Source of the DNA: Abiotrophia sp965245735
Lineage (GTDB): Bacteria > Bacillota > Bacilli > Lactobacillales > Aerococcaceae
Reading direction: 5' to 3'
Assembly (NCBI GenBank): GCA_965245735.1
Contig: CBDFAX010000014.1
Location: 1-49,206 of the forward strand
DNA: 49,206 bases
The position numbers and the translations under genes were made by a program. Positions 1 through 9,900 of the stretch are shown one piece after another (within the stretch, counting starts at the first letter, position 1; each line of letters starts with the position of its first letter). The notes below the pieces were generated by a model. It saw nothing but the letters and a program-made list of their open reading frames with translations. It had not been told where the DNA came from and made no database searches.

Positions 1-3000
1 CGCTTTGTTCAGTGCCGTCAATATTGGCAGAACCTGGTACAAACTTAACTTGACCTGTTTGGGCTTGGTTAACCACGCCTGAAGAGTAGTCGTCGTTAGC
101 ACCTGGCTTAACTGGAACAACGCTTGCTTGGTAAGTAGCCGTCACTGGCGTGCCGTTCTTGTCGACGCGTTTAACCGTCAATTGTGAACCTTGGCCCGTG
201 AAGGTCTTCTCTGGTACAAACTCGATGGAACCATCTGCTTGGATAGTGTAGACCCCTTCGCCGATGACGGTCTTAGTGGTGGTGCCGTCTTCGAAGGTCA
301 TTGGCACCGTATCATCCATTGGCACAACAGCAGCACCTGGCGTGAAGACTGGCTTACCTGACTGTTTGTAGCCTTGCGCCCCTGTTGAAGTGGCTGGCGT
401 GCTAGTTGGCGTTACCTTGGTCACAGTTGGCGTGTAAGTCGCGGTCACTGGGGTACCGTTCTTATCGACACGTTTAACTGTTACTGGGTCAGGACTGCCC
501 ACGAATTGCTTGCCTGGCGTGAAGGTGATAGAACCATCTGGGTTGATGGAGTATTCCCCTACACCTGGAACAGACTTAGTCGTAGAACCATCTTCGAAGG
601 TCATTGGCACAGTGTCATCCATTGGAACCTCAAGGTTACCTGGGGTGAAGACTGGACTGCCAGTTTGTGGTTGACCTTGCAGACCTGTCGAAGTCGCAGG
701 CGTGCTGGTTGGCGTTACCTTGGTTACAGTTGGCGTGTAAGTTGCGGTGACTGGTGTACCGTTCTTGTCGACACGTTTAACTGTTACTGGGTCTGGCGTC
801 CCTACGAATTGTTTTTCAGGCGTGAAGGTGATCGAACCATCTGGGTTGATGGTGTAGACACCGACATTTGGCACAGTCTTAGTGCTTGAACCATCTTCGA
901 AGGTCATTGGCACGGTGTCATCCATTGGAACTGCTGGATCACCTGGGGTGAAGACTGGGCTGCCTGATTGAGGTAAGCCTTGAGCACCTGTTGATTCAGC
1001 ATTTGTGCTAGTTGGGGTGACCTTGGTCACAGTTGGTGTGTAGTCGGCAGTGACTGGAGTACCGTTCTTGTCGACGCGTTTAACAGTGACTGGGTCTGGA
1101 GTGCCCACAAATTGTTTTTCAGGTGTGAAAGTGATGGAGCCATCTGGGTTAATGGTGTAAACACCCACACCTGGGACTGACTTAGTGCTTGAACCGTCTT
1201 CGAAGGTCATTGGGCTGTCCAAATCAATTGGCACAGCAGGATCGCCTGGATTGAAGACTGGGCTACCGCTTTGCGGAATCCCTTGAACCCCTGTTGAAGT
1301 AGCTGGCGTACTTGTTGGCGTTACCTTGGTTACAGTTGGAGTGTAAGTCGCGGTGACTGGCGTACCGTTCTTGTCTACGCGTTTGACCGTTACTGGGTCT
1401 GGGGTTCCGACAAATTGCTTGTCTGGCGTGAAGGTAATAGATCCGTCTGGGTTGATGGTGTAGACACCGACGTTTGGCACAGTCTTAGTGCTTGAACCAT
1501 CATCGAAGGTCATTGGCACCGTGTCATCCATTGGCACCAATGGGTTACCTGGAGTAAAGACTGGGGTTCCAGATTGTGGAATCCCTTGGACACCCTCTGA
1601 AGTCGCTGGGGTACTTGTTGGGGTCACCTTAGTTACCGTTGGGGTGTAAGTTGCCGTCACTTCGGTACCGTTCTTATCTACGCGTTTAACTGTGACTGGG
1701 TCTGGCGTCCCTACAAATTGCTTGTCTGGCGTGAAGGTGATGGAGCTATCTGGGTTGATGGTGTAGACACCCACATTTGGCACAGTCTTAGTGCTTGAAC
1801 CATCTTCGAAGGTCATTGGCACGGTGTCATCCATTGGCACCGCTGGGTTACCTGGGGTGAAGACTGGGGTACCGCTCTGTGGAATCCCTTGAACACCCTC
1901 TGAAGTAGCTGGAGTACTTGTTGGGGTCACCTTGGTAACCGTTGGGGTGTAGGTTGCGGTCACTTCTGTCCCGTTCTTATCTACACGTTTAACTGTGACT
2001 GGGTCTGGGGTTCCGACGAATTGTTTTTCTGGCGTGAAGGTGATAGAACCATCTGGGTTGATGGTGTAGACACCGACGTTTGGTACTGTCTTAGTGCTTT
2101 GGCCATCTTCGAAGGTCATTGGGCTATCTAAGTCAATTGGAATTTCTTCATTCCCTGGAGTGAAGACTGGGCTGCCAGATTGTGGAATCCCTTGAACGCC
2201 CTCTGAAGTCGCAGGCGTGCTGGTTGGCGTTACCTTGGTGACAGTTGGAGTGTATTGAGCAGTCACTTCGGTCCCATTCTTATCCACACGTTTAACCGTT
2301 ACCGGATCAGGTGTACCGACAAATTGTTTTTCTGGCGTGAAGGTAATAGAGCCATCTGGGTTGATGGTGTACTCCCCTACGTTCGGCACCTTCTTAGTGC
2401 TTGAACCATCTTCGAAGGTCATAGGCACGGCGTCATCCATTGGTACCAATGGGTTACCCTCAGTAAAGCTTGGCTTGCCTGATTGTGGCTTACCTTGGAT
2501 ACCACTAGACTCAGCGTTAGTGCTGGTTGGAGTCACTCGGGTCACAGTTGGGGTGTATTGAGCGGTTACTTCCGTACCGTTCTTGTCCACACGTTTAACA
2601 GTAACAGGTGCTGGCGTTCCAACGTATTGCTTGTCTGGGGTAAAGGTGATGGAGCCATCTGGGTTGATGGTGTAAACACCGACACCTGGGACAGTCTTAG
2701 TAGCTTGACCGTCTTCGAAGGTCATTGGGCTGTCCAAGTCGATTGGCACGGCCTTGTCACCTGGTGTGAAGACTGGGCTAGCAGTTTGAGGTTGACCTTG
2801 GATACCTTCTGAACTAGCGTCCGTGCTAGTTGGCGTTACCTTGGTTACCGTTGGCGTATAAGTCGCAGTTACTTCCGTACCGTTCTTGTCTACGCGTTTA
2901 ACAGTGACTGGATCTGGCGTACCGACGTATTGTTTGTCAGGCGTGAAGGTGATTGAACCATCTGGGTTGATGGTGTAGACACCCACGTTTGGCACTGTCT

Positions 3001-6000
3001 TAGTGCTTGAACCGTCTTCGAAAGTCATCGGCTTGGTATCATCAAGTGGTACCAATGGATCCCCTTCGGTAAAGGTTGGCGTGCCTTTTTGTGGCTGCCC
3101 TTGAACGCCCTCTGAAGTAGCCGGCGTACTGGTTGGCGTCACCTTAGTCACCGTCGGCGTATAAGTCGCGGTCACTTCGGTACCATTCTTGTCTACGCGT
3201 TTAACAGTGACTGGATCTGGCGTACCAGAATATTGTTTATCAGGAGTAAAGCTAATGGAACCATCTGGATTGATGGTGTAGTCCCCTACGCCCGGAACAG
3301 ACTTAGTGGTTTTCCCATCATCAAAGGTCATTGGGCTGTCTAAGTCGATTGGCACTACTGGGTCACCAGGTGTGAAGACAGGCGTACCCTTTTGTGGTTG
3401 CCCTTGAACGCCCTCTGAAGTAGCTGGCGTGCTAGTTGGCGTTACCTTGGTCACCGTTGGCGTATAAGTCGCGGTCACTTCGGTCCCGTTCTTATCCACA
3501 CGTTTGACTGTCACTGGAGCTGGGGTCCCGACGTATTGTTTTTCTGGTGTGAAAGTGATGGAACCATCTGGGTTAATCGAGTAGACACCGACACCTTGCA
3601 CTGTCTTAGTTGGCTGACCGTCTTCAAAGGTCATTGGGCTGTCCAAGTCGATTGGCACGGCCGTGTCCCCTGGCGTGAAGACTGGGGTCCCACTTTGTGC
3701 TTGACCTTGAAGGCCATTAGAAGTGGCATCCGTTGAAGTTGGCGTTACCTTGGTCACAGTTGGTTGGTAACGAGCTCGGTGAGGCACACCGTTAGTGTCG
3801 CTTACTTGAACCGCAACTGGATCTGGCGTCCCAACAAAGTTCTTATTAGGTTTGAAGGTCACTTGGCCAGTGTTAGGATCTAATTCATAGGTCCCCACTT
3901 GTTGGCCATTAGACATAGCAGGTACCGTGTTACCTGTGACAGGTTGGCCGTTAGCATCCACGAAAGTCGCAGGACGTGACGCATCTGGTGTAACAGGTGT
4001 CTTAGCTGGATCGCCATCGTTAAAGACTAGCTCCTTACTTTGATCTTGGCCTTGAATACCAGTCGAATCGTATTTTGGTACCTTGCGAACAGTTGGGACA
4101 AAACGCCCATCCATGTTGTTCAAACGGTCATTCTTATTAGGATCTGCTGCATCTGTTGATTGCCAGCCGGTTGAAGACCCGTTAGAGTCAGTGCGACGGA
4201 TATTAATCCCTTCAGCCACTCCTGAGAAGTCTTCATTAGGTGTGAAGGTCACATTGACATCATCACCATTGGCTGTCACAACATAGGTCCCCTCAGGACG
4301 AACATAAGTATTGCCGTTGGTTGGTGTCAAGACATTACCTTGATTATCTAGAACTTGAGGCGCTTGGTTGCTCATGCTAGCGTTGGTAACGAAGTCAGAG
4401 CGGTCTGGCCCCTTAGCGGTAAAGTGTACGGTTGCGTTTTGGGTTTCGCCTTGGAAACCAGTGCTTTCTTGCTTTTCACCTTGAGGTGGGTAAACGCGAC
4501 GAACTAACATGTCCTCTACTTCCCCACTAAAGGCAGTCCCTGTAGGCTTCTCAATGTCGCCCGCATTAGTTGCGATACGGACACGCATCCCGATTTGATC
4601 AACTAAGCCACCAGTCAAACCTGGAATGGCATTAAAGGTTAAGGTATGGTCACCATTCGCAGTAATCTCCTTAAGGACACTACCTTCGTTGTCATCGAAC
4701 TTACCGTTATTGTTGAAGTCTACCCAGGCTTTGACATAGGCCTTGGCATTACCATTAGGGTTAGCCTTAATCTTAAGGGTGTAAGTCCCATTCTTAGCCT
4801 TGTTTAAGTCTAGTAGGTCATTGGTTTTGCTTAACTGATCAGCTGTCAGCAATTGAGCTGGCCCTTCATCGGCTACATCCTCACGGTCGTCGGCAGTCCA
4901 GTCACTGTCAGAGTCCGCATCGATATCTGCTGCGGTTGAACCTAAGTAAGGCTGGTTGATTGGCGTATTGGCAATGGAATCACGGGTTCCAATCGTATGG
5001 TAAGCTTCACCATAACTTGCTGGCGCGTCACTAGAATCGACTACCAAGAATCCCATCATGAGGGCTTGTTGCCCACCCGTTGCCACATAGAAGCCAACTT
5101 CAGACGCCCCACGGGTCATCACAACTGGCACAGCCTTGCTAGCCGAAATAATTGGCCCGAAGACCTGGCTACCCAAACCACCTGTGACAGTATCTGGACT
5201 CAAGTATTTGTTCCAGTCAACGCTCTTATCCTTCAAGATTAGAAGACCGTCTTTTCTGGATTTATCGAATGCTTTAACCATGTCTTCGGTCATGACAGTG
5301 TATGGACCTTTGGCACGAGGACCCTTCATCCATTCACCCACATATTCCCAACCTTCCCCGTTGGTGGTAAAGATGCCATATTCAGCAGGGTTAGCATCTT
5401 CCCCGTCAGCCATTACAACCGTTGGTTTGACAGGCTTGCCACGATAAGTCGCTTCTACCTTGAACTTAATCCCCCAGTTAACCGCGTCATCTGGTAAGAT
5501 AATTTGGGTTTTACGGCCTTGGGTATCAAAACCTTGGCCCCCAATGGTACTAAATTTGTTCTGTGGACGACCGGTTACAGAAGGTGGAGTCTTACCGTAG
5601 TCTTTATAACCTTTCAAATAGCTGTTAACGGCATTGGGATCATAAGTGCCGGCAGATGGTGTCCCTTCTACCCGCTTCTTATAGATTTCTGTCGAGTTAA
5701 ATGGCTTAAGTTCGGTAACGGTCATGGTCACCACATAACCTGGCGAGATTTCCTTCTTGAAGACAGTCCCTACCTTGAAACCACCTTGTGCATCCAAGTT
5801 CTTCAGGCTAGCAGTATCAGAGAAATCAATCCAGGTGATTTGTTTGGCTAATTGGGTACTTTCCTTCTTCTCGGACTCTGACAAAGCTGGCTTAGGTACG
5901 CGTGGTACTGAAGTCGCGTCATCTACCCCAGCTGGGCCAGATCCTGGTGTAATGCCAGTCGCCCCGCTATCGCGGAAACCTGTCCCTTGTGGAATAGGCT

Positions 6001-6502
6001 GGCCTTGGTTGGTTGCCCGTGGCATAGAAGCTGTGCTTGGCTTAGGCACTGGCTTAACTGCATAACCCGGTGTCCGTCTAGCTGGTTTGTCTGCCTCGAC
6101 TGGATTTTCAACTTTTGGTGCAGGTGTCGCTGCTTCCTCAGCCTTTTTATCTACTTCTTGGTTAGATTGGCTAGCTTGATTTTCTTTATCTTCTTGGCTA
6201 GCTGCTGGCGCTGCCGGCTCAGCCTCAGAGCTTTGGCTTGCGCTAGACTCTGTCGCTTGGCTTTCAGCCACTGGAGCCTCAGGCGTGGCAGTTTCACTAG
6301 TAGCTGCTGGTACCTCGATGCTGGTCTCGGTGCTAGTCGCGTTGGATACTTCTTGCGCCGTCACAACTGGCCCGTTAGCAAAATAAATCCCGAAGGCAAC
6401 GGCAACTGAAGCAGCACCAAAGCTATACTTCTTAATCCCGTAACGAGTGATCTTCTCACCCTTACGCTGGTCATTCATGAGCTTGTTACGCTTACTGAAC
6501 AT
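1..6502 (-). CDS. Giant CshA-type cell-wall adhesin, downstream copy (3' end outside window)
   Basis: The frame is open from the ATG at 6502 to the left edge (about 2167 codons visible); the stop lies outside. AGGAGG sits 10 nt before the ATG. The N-terminus carries a YSIRK-type signal (YGIKKYSFGAASVAVAFG) with cleavage probably after VVTAQ. Then come a Ser/Ala/Glu-rich stretch, a conserved PKPSTASMPRATNQGQPIPQ segment, a head resembling the CshA non-repetitive ligand-binding region, a GEVED domain (FSGEVEDM), one divergent repeat, 12 canonical 101-residue CshA repeats and the start of a divergent C-terminal repeat. By comparison with the upstream copy about 1 kb is missing, so the full protein would be about 2500 residues, close to CshA of Streptococcus gordonii. 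An LPXTG anchor is expected but not seen. Role by family: fibril-forming adhesin binding host matrix or other bacteria. Exact ligand unknown. Confidence 0.9.
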   Translation of the reverse strand, partial: MFSKRNKLMNDQRKGEKITRYGIKKYSFGAASVAVAFGIYFANGPVVTAQEVSNATSTETSIEVPAATSETATPEAPVAESQATESSASQSSEAEPAAPAASQEDKENQASQSNQEVDKKAEEAATPAPKVENPVEADKPARRTPGYAVKPVPKPSTASMPRATNQGQPIPQGTGFRDSGATGITPGSGPAGVDDATSVPRVPKPALSESEKKESTQLAKQITWIDFSDTASLKNLDAQGGFKVGTVFKKEISPGYVVTMTVTELKPFNSTEIYKKRVEGTPSAGTYDPNAVNSYLKGYKDYGKTPPSVTGRPQNKFSTIGGQGFDTQGRKTQIILPDDAVNWGIKFKVEATYRGKPVKPTVVMADGEDANPAEYGIFTTNGEGWEYVGEWMKGPRAKGPYTVMTEDMVKAFDKSRKDGLLILKDKSVDWNKYLSPDTVTGGLGSQVFGPIISASKAVPVVMTRGASEVGFYVATGGQQALMMGFLVVDSSDAPASYGEAYHTIGTRDSIANTPINQPYLGSTAADIDADSDSDWTADDREDVADEGPAQLLTADQLSKTNDLLDLNKAKNGTYTLKIKANPNGNAKAYVKAWVDFNNNGKFDDNEGSVLKEITANGDHTLTFNAIPGLTGGLVDQIGMRVRIATNAGDIEKPTGTAFSGEVEDMLVRRVYPPQGEKQESTGFQGETQNATVHFTAKGPDRSDFVTNASMSNQAPQVLDNQGNVLTPTNGNTYVRPEGTYVVTANGDDVNVTFTPNEDFSGVAEGINIRRTDSNGSSTGWQSTDAADPNKNDRLNNMDGRFVPTVRKVPKYDSTGIQGQDQSKELVFNDGDPAKTPVTPDASRPATFVDANGQPVTGNTVPAMSNGQQVGTYELDPNTGQVTFKPNKNFVGTPDPVAVQVSDTNGVPHRARYQPTVTKVTPTSTDATSNGLQGQAQSGTPVFTPGDTAVPIDLDSPMTFEDGQPTKTVQGVGVYSINPDGSITFTPEKQYVGTPAPVTVKRVDKNGTEVTATYTPTVTKVTPTSTPATSEGVQGQPQKGTPVFTPGDPVVPIDLDSPMTFDDGKTTKSVPGVGDYTINPDGSISFTPDKQYSGTPDPVTVKRVDKNGTEVTATYTPTVTKVTPTSTPATSEGVQGQPQKGTPTFTEGDPLVPLDDTKPMTFEDGSSTKTVPNVGVYTINPDGSITFTPDKQYVGTPDPVTVKRVDKNGTEVTATYTPTVTKVTPTSTDASSEGIQGQPQTASPVFTPGDKAVPIDLDSPMTFEDGQATKTVPGVGVYTINPDGSITFTPDKQYVGTPAPVTVKRVDKNGTEVTAQYTPTVTRVTPTSTNAESSGIQGKPQSGKPSFTEGNPLVPMDDAVPMTFEDGSSTKKVPNVGEYTINPDGSITFTPEKQFVGTPDPVTVKRVDKNGTEVTAQYTPTVTKVTPTSTPATSEGVQGIPQSGSPVFTPGNEEIPIDLDSPMTFEDGQSTKTVPNVGVYTINPDGSITFTPEKQFVGTPDPVTVKRVDKNGTEVTATYTPTVTKVTPTSTPATSEGVQGIPQSGTPVFTPGNPAVPMDDTVPMTFEDGSSTKTVPNVGVYTINPDSSITFTPDKQFVGTPDPVTVKRVDKNGTEVTATYTPTVTKVTPTSTPATSEGVQGIPQSGTPVFTPGNPLVPMDDTVPMTFDDGSSTKTVPNVGVYTINPDGSITFTPDKQFVGTPDPVTVKRVDKNGTPVTATYTPTVTKVTPTSTPATSTGVQGIPQSGSPVFNPGDPAVPIDLDSPMTFEDGSSTKSVPGVGVYTINPDGSITFTPEKQFVGTPDPVTVKRVDKNGTPVTADYTPTVTKVTPTSTNAESTGAQGLPQSGSPVFTPGDPAVPMDDTVPMTFEDGSSTKTVPNVGVYTINPDGSITFTPEKQFVGTPDPVTVKRVDKNGTPVTATYTPTVTKVTPTSTPATSTGLQGQPQTGSPVFTPGNLEVPMDDTVPMTFEDGSTTKSVPGVGEYSINPDGSITFTPGKQFVGSPDPVTVKRVDKNGTPVTATYTPTVTKVTPTSTPATSTGAQGYKQSGKPVFTPGAAVVPMDDTVPMTFEDGTTTKTVIGEGVYTIQADGSIEFVPEKTFTGQGSQLTVKRVDKNGTPVTATYQASVVPVKPGANDDYSSGVVNQAQTGQVKFVPGSANIDGTEQS
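112..3748 (-). repeat. Array of 12 CshA repeats (303 bp each) in downstream adhesin
   Basis: The same 303-bp coding unit recurs in register; the TFEDG codons recur about every 303 bp from about 290 to about 3626. Units vary at the xxSxGxQGxPQ, VPMDD/VPIDLDSP/VPLDD and TPAP/TPDP positions. The array holds 12 canonical units against 21 in the upstream adhesin. Boundaries are accurate to a few tens of bases. Confidence 0.88.
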
Positions 6503-6652
6503 ATACTCTCGTCCTCCTTAAAAGTTTGGTATACAAAAAAATAGGCCCACAATAGGTCATGCCCGTCTTCGCATCCTTGAGGGGAATCAGAGCGTTAACG
6601 GCTAACTGGGAATAGGGCTCCATTTGGGTATTGCCTATTTGATTCCGAGCCT

Positions 6653-6681
6653 ATTATATAATAAGCAAACACAAATTGCAC
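6653..6681 (-). promoter_or_regulatory. Probable promoter of downstream adhesin
   Basis: On the minus strand GTGCAA (6676-6681) is separated by 17 bp from a perfect TATAAT (6653-6658). The upstream adhesin has the same arrangement (ATGCAA, 17 bp, TATAAT). It implies a leader of about 145 nt before the ATG. The rest of the 6503-6925 gap holds that leader, the terminator of the upstream adhesin and an inverted repeat; no gene is seen. Confidence 0.5.
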
Positions 6682-6783
6682 GATAAATTTTACAATCTGT
6701 GTCACATATTTTTTATAATTAACATAAGGCGAACATTCATCAGATTACTTGGTAATTCTACATTTATATAACGAACGAGAACC

Positions 6784-6849
6784 TAATAAGTCTATGCATA
6801 TTTCGTGTTTAGACTCCCCTATCTAATAATGGGTCCATAGACCTTATTA
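6784..6849. repeat. Inverted repeat between the two adhesin genes
   Basis: TAATAAGTCTATG (6784-6796) is matched by its inverted copy CATAGACCTTATTA (6836-6849) with one extra base. A smaller inner pairing (GACTCCC with GGGTC) abuts the right arm. There is no U-tract, and it is separate from the terminator at 6875-6916. Confidence 0.5.
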
Positions 6850-6874
6850 AGTCAAAGTCCTCTTGTCTTTACGC

Positions 6875-6916
6875 AAAAAAATCCCTCAGTCCTTGCTAAG
6901 AAGGCTGAGGGATTTT
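6875..6916 (-). terminator. Terminator of upstream adhesin gene
   Basis: On the minus strand AAAATCCCTCAG pairs with CTGAGGGATTTT and runs into a T-rich tract, 10 bp past the stop codon. Confidence 0.85.
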
Positions 6917-6925
6917 GACTAGGCT

Positions 6926-9900
6926 TTAGTCTTCATCTGTCGCTTGGCGTTTGCGCGTCGCAACTAGGCCGACACTTGCTAAGATAGTCAAGGCCACACC
7001 TGAGAAGAAGCTATAGTCTGGGGCTTCACCCGTTGCTGGTAAGAGCCCTTGTGTTTGCACTTCTGGCTCACTTGGAGTGACTGGCACTGGTACAACGGTT
7101 GGCACATACTGTGCCGTCACCTTGCGCCCGTTGCGGTCAACCCGAACCACGGTCACACCACTTGCGCGGCCCACAAAGCCGGCTTCTGGCGTGAAGGTCA
7201 CAGAACCATCTGGGTTAAGAACATAAGTCCCTTCCCCTGGTACTGTTAATTCAGTTTGACCATTTTCGAAGGTAGCTGGGATGGTTAGATCCACATCGCC
7301 TTCAAAGACTGGCGTGCCGGTTTGTTTTTCACCTGGATAGCCGGTTGAAGAGGTTAGGTCCGGTGTCTTCACTTGTCCATATACCGTTGGGATGTATTGA
7401 ATCTTCAGTTCTTTCCCGTTGACATCACGACGGATAACGGTAATTGGTGTCGCCTGGCCAACAAAGTCTGCTTCTGGTGTGAAGGTCACTTGCCCTGTTT
7501 CAGGGTTGACGGTGTAAGTCCCTTGACCTGGAACGGTCACACTAGTGACCCCACCTTCAAGATAAGCTGGTACTTTGGTATCCACTTGACCCTTGAAGTC
7601 TGGTAACTTGCTTTGGTTTTGCCCCTTCATGCCCTCGCTTGTCACGCTAGCGTTAACAACTGGTGAATAAGTTGCTTCAGCCGTCGTTCCGTTAAGGTCA
7701 GTGGCTTGAATGCGAGCTGGGACTGGTTGACCTACATAACCTGGATTAGGTGTAAAGGTCACGGTCCCGTCTTGGGCTAAGCTGTAGGTCCCGACTTGCT
7801 TGCCTGCTTGGTCCAAGGCCGGAATAGTGGTATCAGCCACAGCTTGGCCATTGACCACAAACTTGAGGCTGCCTGGAACTAAGTCGACGGATTGTTCCGT
7901 GCCGTTAATATTGGCAGAACCTGGCACAAACTTAACTTGACCCGTTTGGGCTTGGTTAACCACGCCTGAAGAGTAGTCGTCGTTAGCAATTGGAGCCACA
8001 GGTAGAACGGTCGCTTGGTAGGTGGCGGTCACTGGCGTGCCGTTCTTATCAACGCGTTTAACCATTACTGGATCTGGCATCCCAACGAATTGTTTGTCTG
8101 GCGTGAAGGTGATGGAGCCATCTGGATTGATGACATACTCACCCACTCCTGGAATGGACTTAATGCTTGATCCGTCTTCGAAGGTCATTGGTACGGTATC
8201 GTCCATTGGCACCGCTGGGTCACCTGGAGTGAAGCTTGGGCTAGCTGTTTGCGGTAAGCCTTGTGCTCCCGTTGAAGTAGCTGGCGTGCTAGTTGGCGTC
8301 ACCTTGGTCACGGTTGGCGTGTAAGTCGCGGTCACTGGCGTGCCGTTCTTATCAACGCGTTTAACCGTTACTGGATCTGGCGTCCCGACAAATTGCTTGT
8401 CTGGCGTGAAGGTGATGGAACCATCTGGGTTGATGGTGTATTCACCCACGTTTGGCACCGTCTTAGTGCTTGAGCCATCTTCGAAGGTCATTGGCACCGT
8501 GTCATCCATTGGAACTTCTGGATCACCTGGGGTAAAGCTTGGGCTAGCTGTTTGCGGTAAGCCTTGTGCTCCCGTTGAAGTAGCTGGCGTGCTAGTTGGC
8601 GTCACCTTGGTCACGGTTGGCGTGTAAGTCGCGGTCACTGGCGTGCCGTTCTTATCAACGCGTTTAACCGTTACTGGATCTGGCGTCCCGACAAATTGTT
8701 TGTCTGGCGTGAAGGTGATGGAACCATCTGGATTGATGGTGTAGATACCCACGTTTGGCACCGTCTTAGTGCTTGAGCCGTCTTCGAAGGTCATTGGTAC
8801 GGTGTCATCCATTGGCACCTCAGGGTTACCTGGGGTGAAGACTGGACTGCCTGTTTGTGGTAAACCTTGCAGGCCAGTTGAAGAGGCTGGCGTACTGGTT
8901 GGGGTTACCTTGGTCACAGTTGGCGTGTAAGTCGCGGTGACTGGTGTCCCGTTCTTGTCCACGCGCTTGACTGTTACTGGATCTGGCGTCCCGACAAATT
9001 GCTTGTCTGGCGTGAAGGTGATGGAGCCATCTGGATTGATGATGTATTCACCCACGTTTGGCACCTTCTTAGTACTTGAACCATCTTCGAAGGTCATTGG
9101 CACCTTGTCATCCATTGGAACTTCTGGCGCCCCTTCTTTAAAGCTTGGGCTAACTGTTTGTGGTAAACCTTGCAGACCAGTTGAAGTCGCTGGCGTGCTA
9201 GTTGGCGTTACCTTGGTCACAGTTGGCGTGTAAGTCGAAGTCACTGGCGTACCGTTCTTGTCCACGCGCTTGACTGTTACCGGATCTGGCGTCCCGACAA
9301 ATTGCTTGTCTGGGGTGAAGGTGATCGAACCATCTGGATTAATAGAGTAGTCACCTACGCCTGGTACTGACTTAGTCGTAGAACCATCTTCGAAGGTCAT
9401 TGGCACAGTGTCATCCATTGGGATTTCTGGCGCCCCTTCTTTGAAGACTGGGCTGCCAGTTTGTGGTTGACCTTGTAGACCGGTCGAAGTAGCAGGCGTG
9501 CTGGTTGGGGTGACGCGCGTCACTTCTACTTGGTAGTCAGCGGTCACTGGGGTGCCGTTCTTATCGGCACGTTTGACTCTTACAGGATCTGGTTTGCCTA
9601 CAAATTGTTTGTCTGGTGTGAAAGTGATGGAACCATCTGGGTTGATGGTGTATTCCCCTACGCCTGGTACTGACTTAGTCGTAGAACCATCTTCGAAGGT
9701 CATTGGCACCGTGTCATCCATTGGCACCTCAGGGTTACCTGGGGTGAAAGTTGGCGTACCGGTTTGTGGTTGACCTTGAAGGCCAGTTGAGCTGACATCC
9801 TCAGAAGTTGGCGTTACCTTGGTCACCGTCGGCGTATAAGTTGCGGTCACTTCCGTACCATTTTTATCGACACGTTTGACGACTACTGCCGCAGGAGTTC

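Noticed and set aside
6503..6660. Hairpins in the leader of the downstream adhesin as a riboswitch or attenuator
   Set aside because: The pairings I can draw (AATAGG/CCTATT) are short and the leader of the twin gene does not share them.
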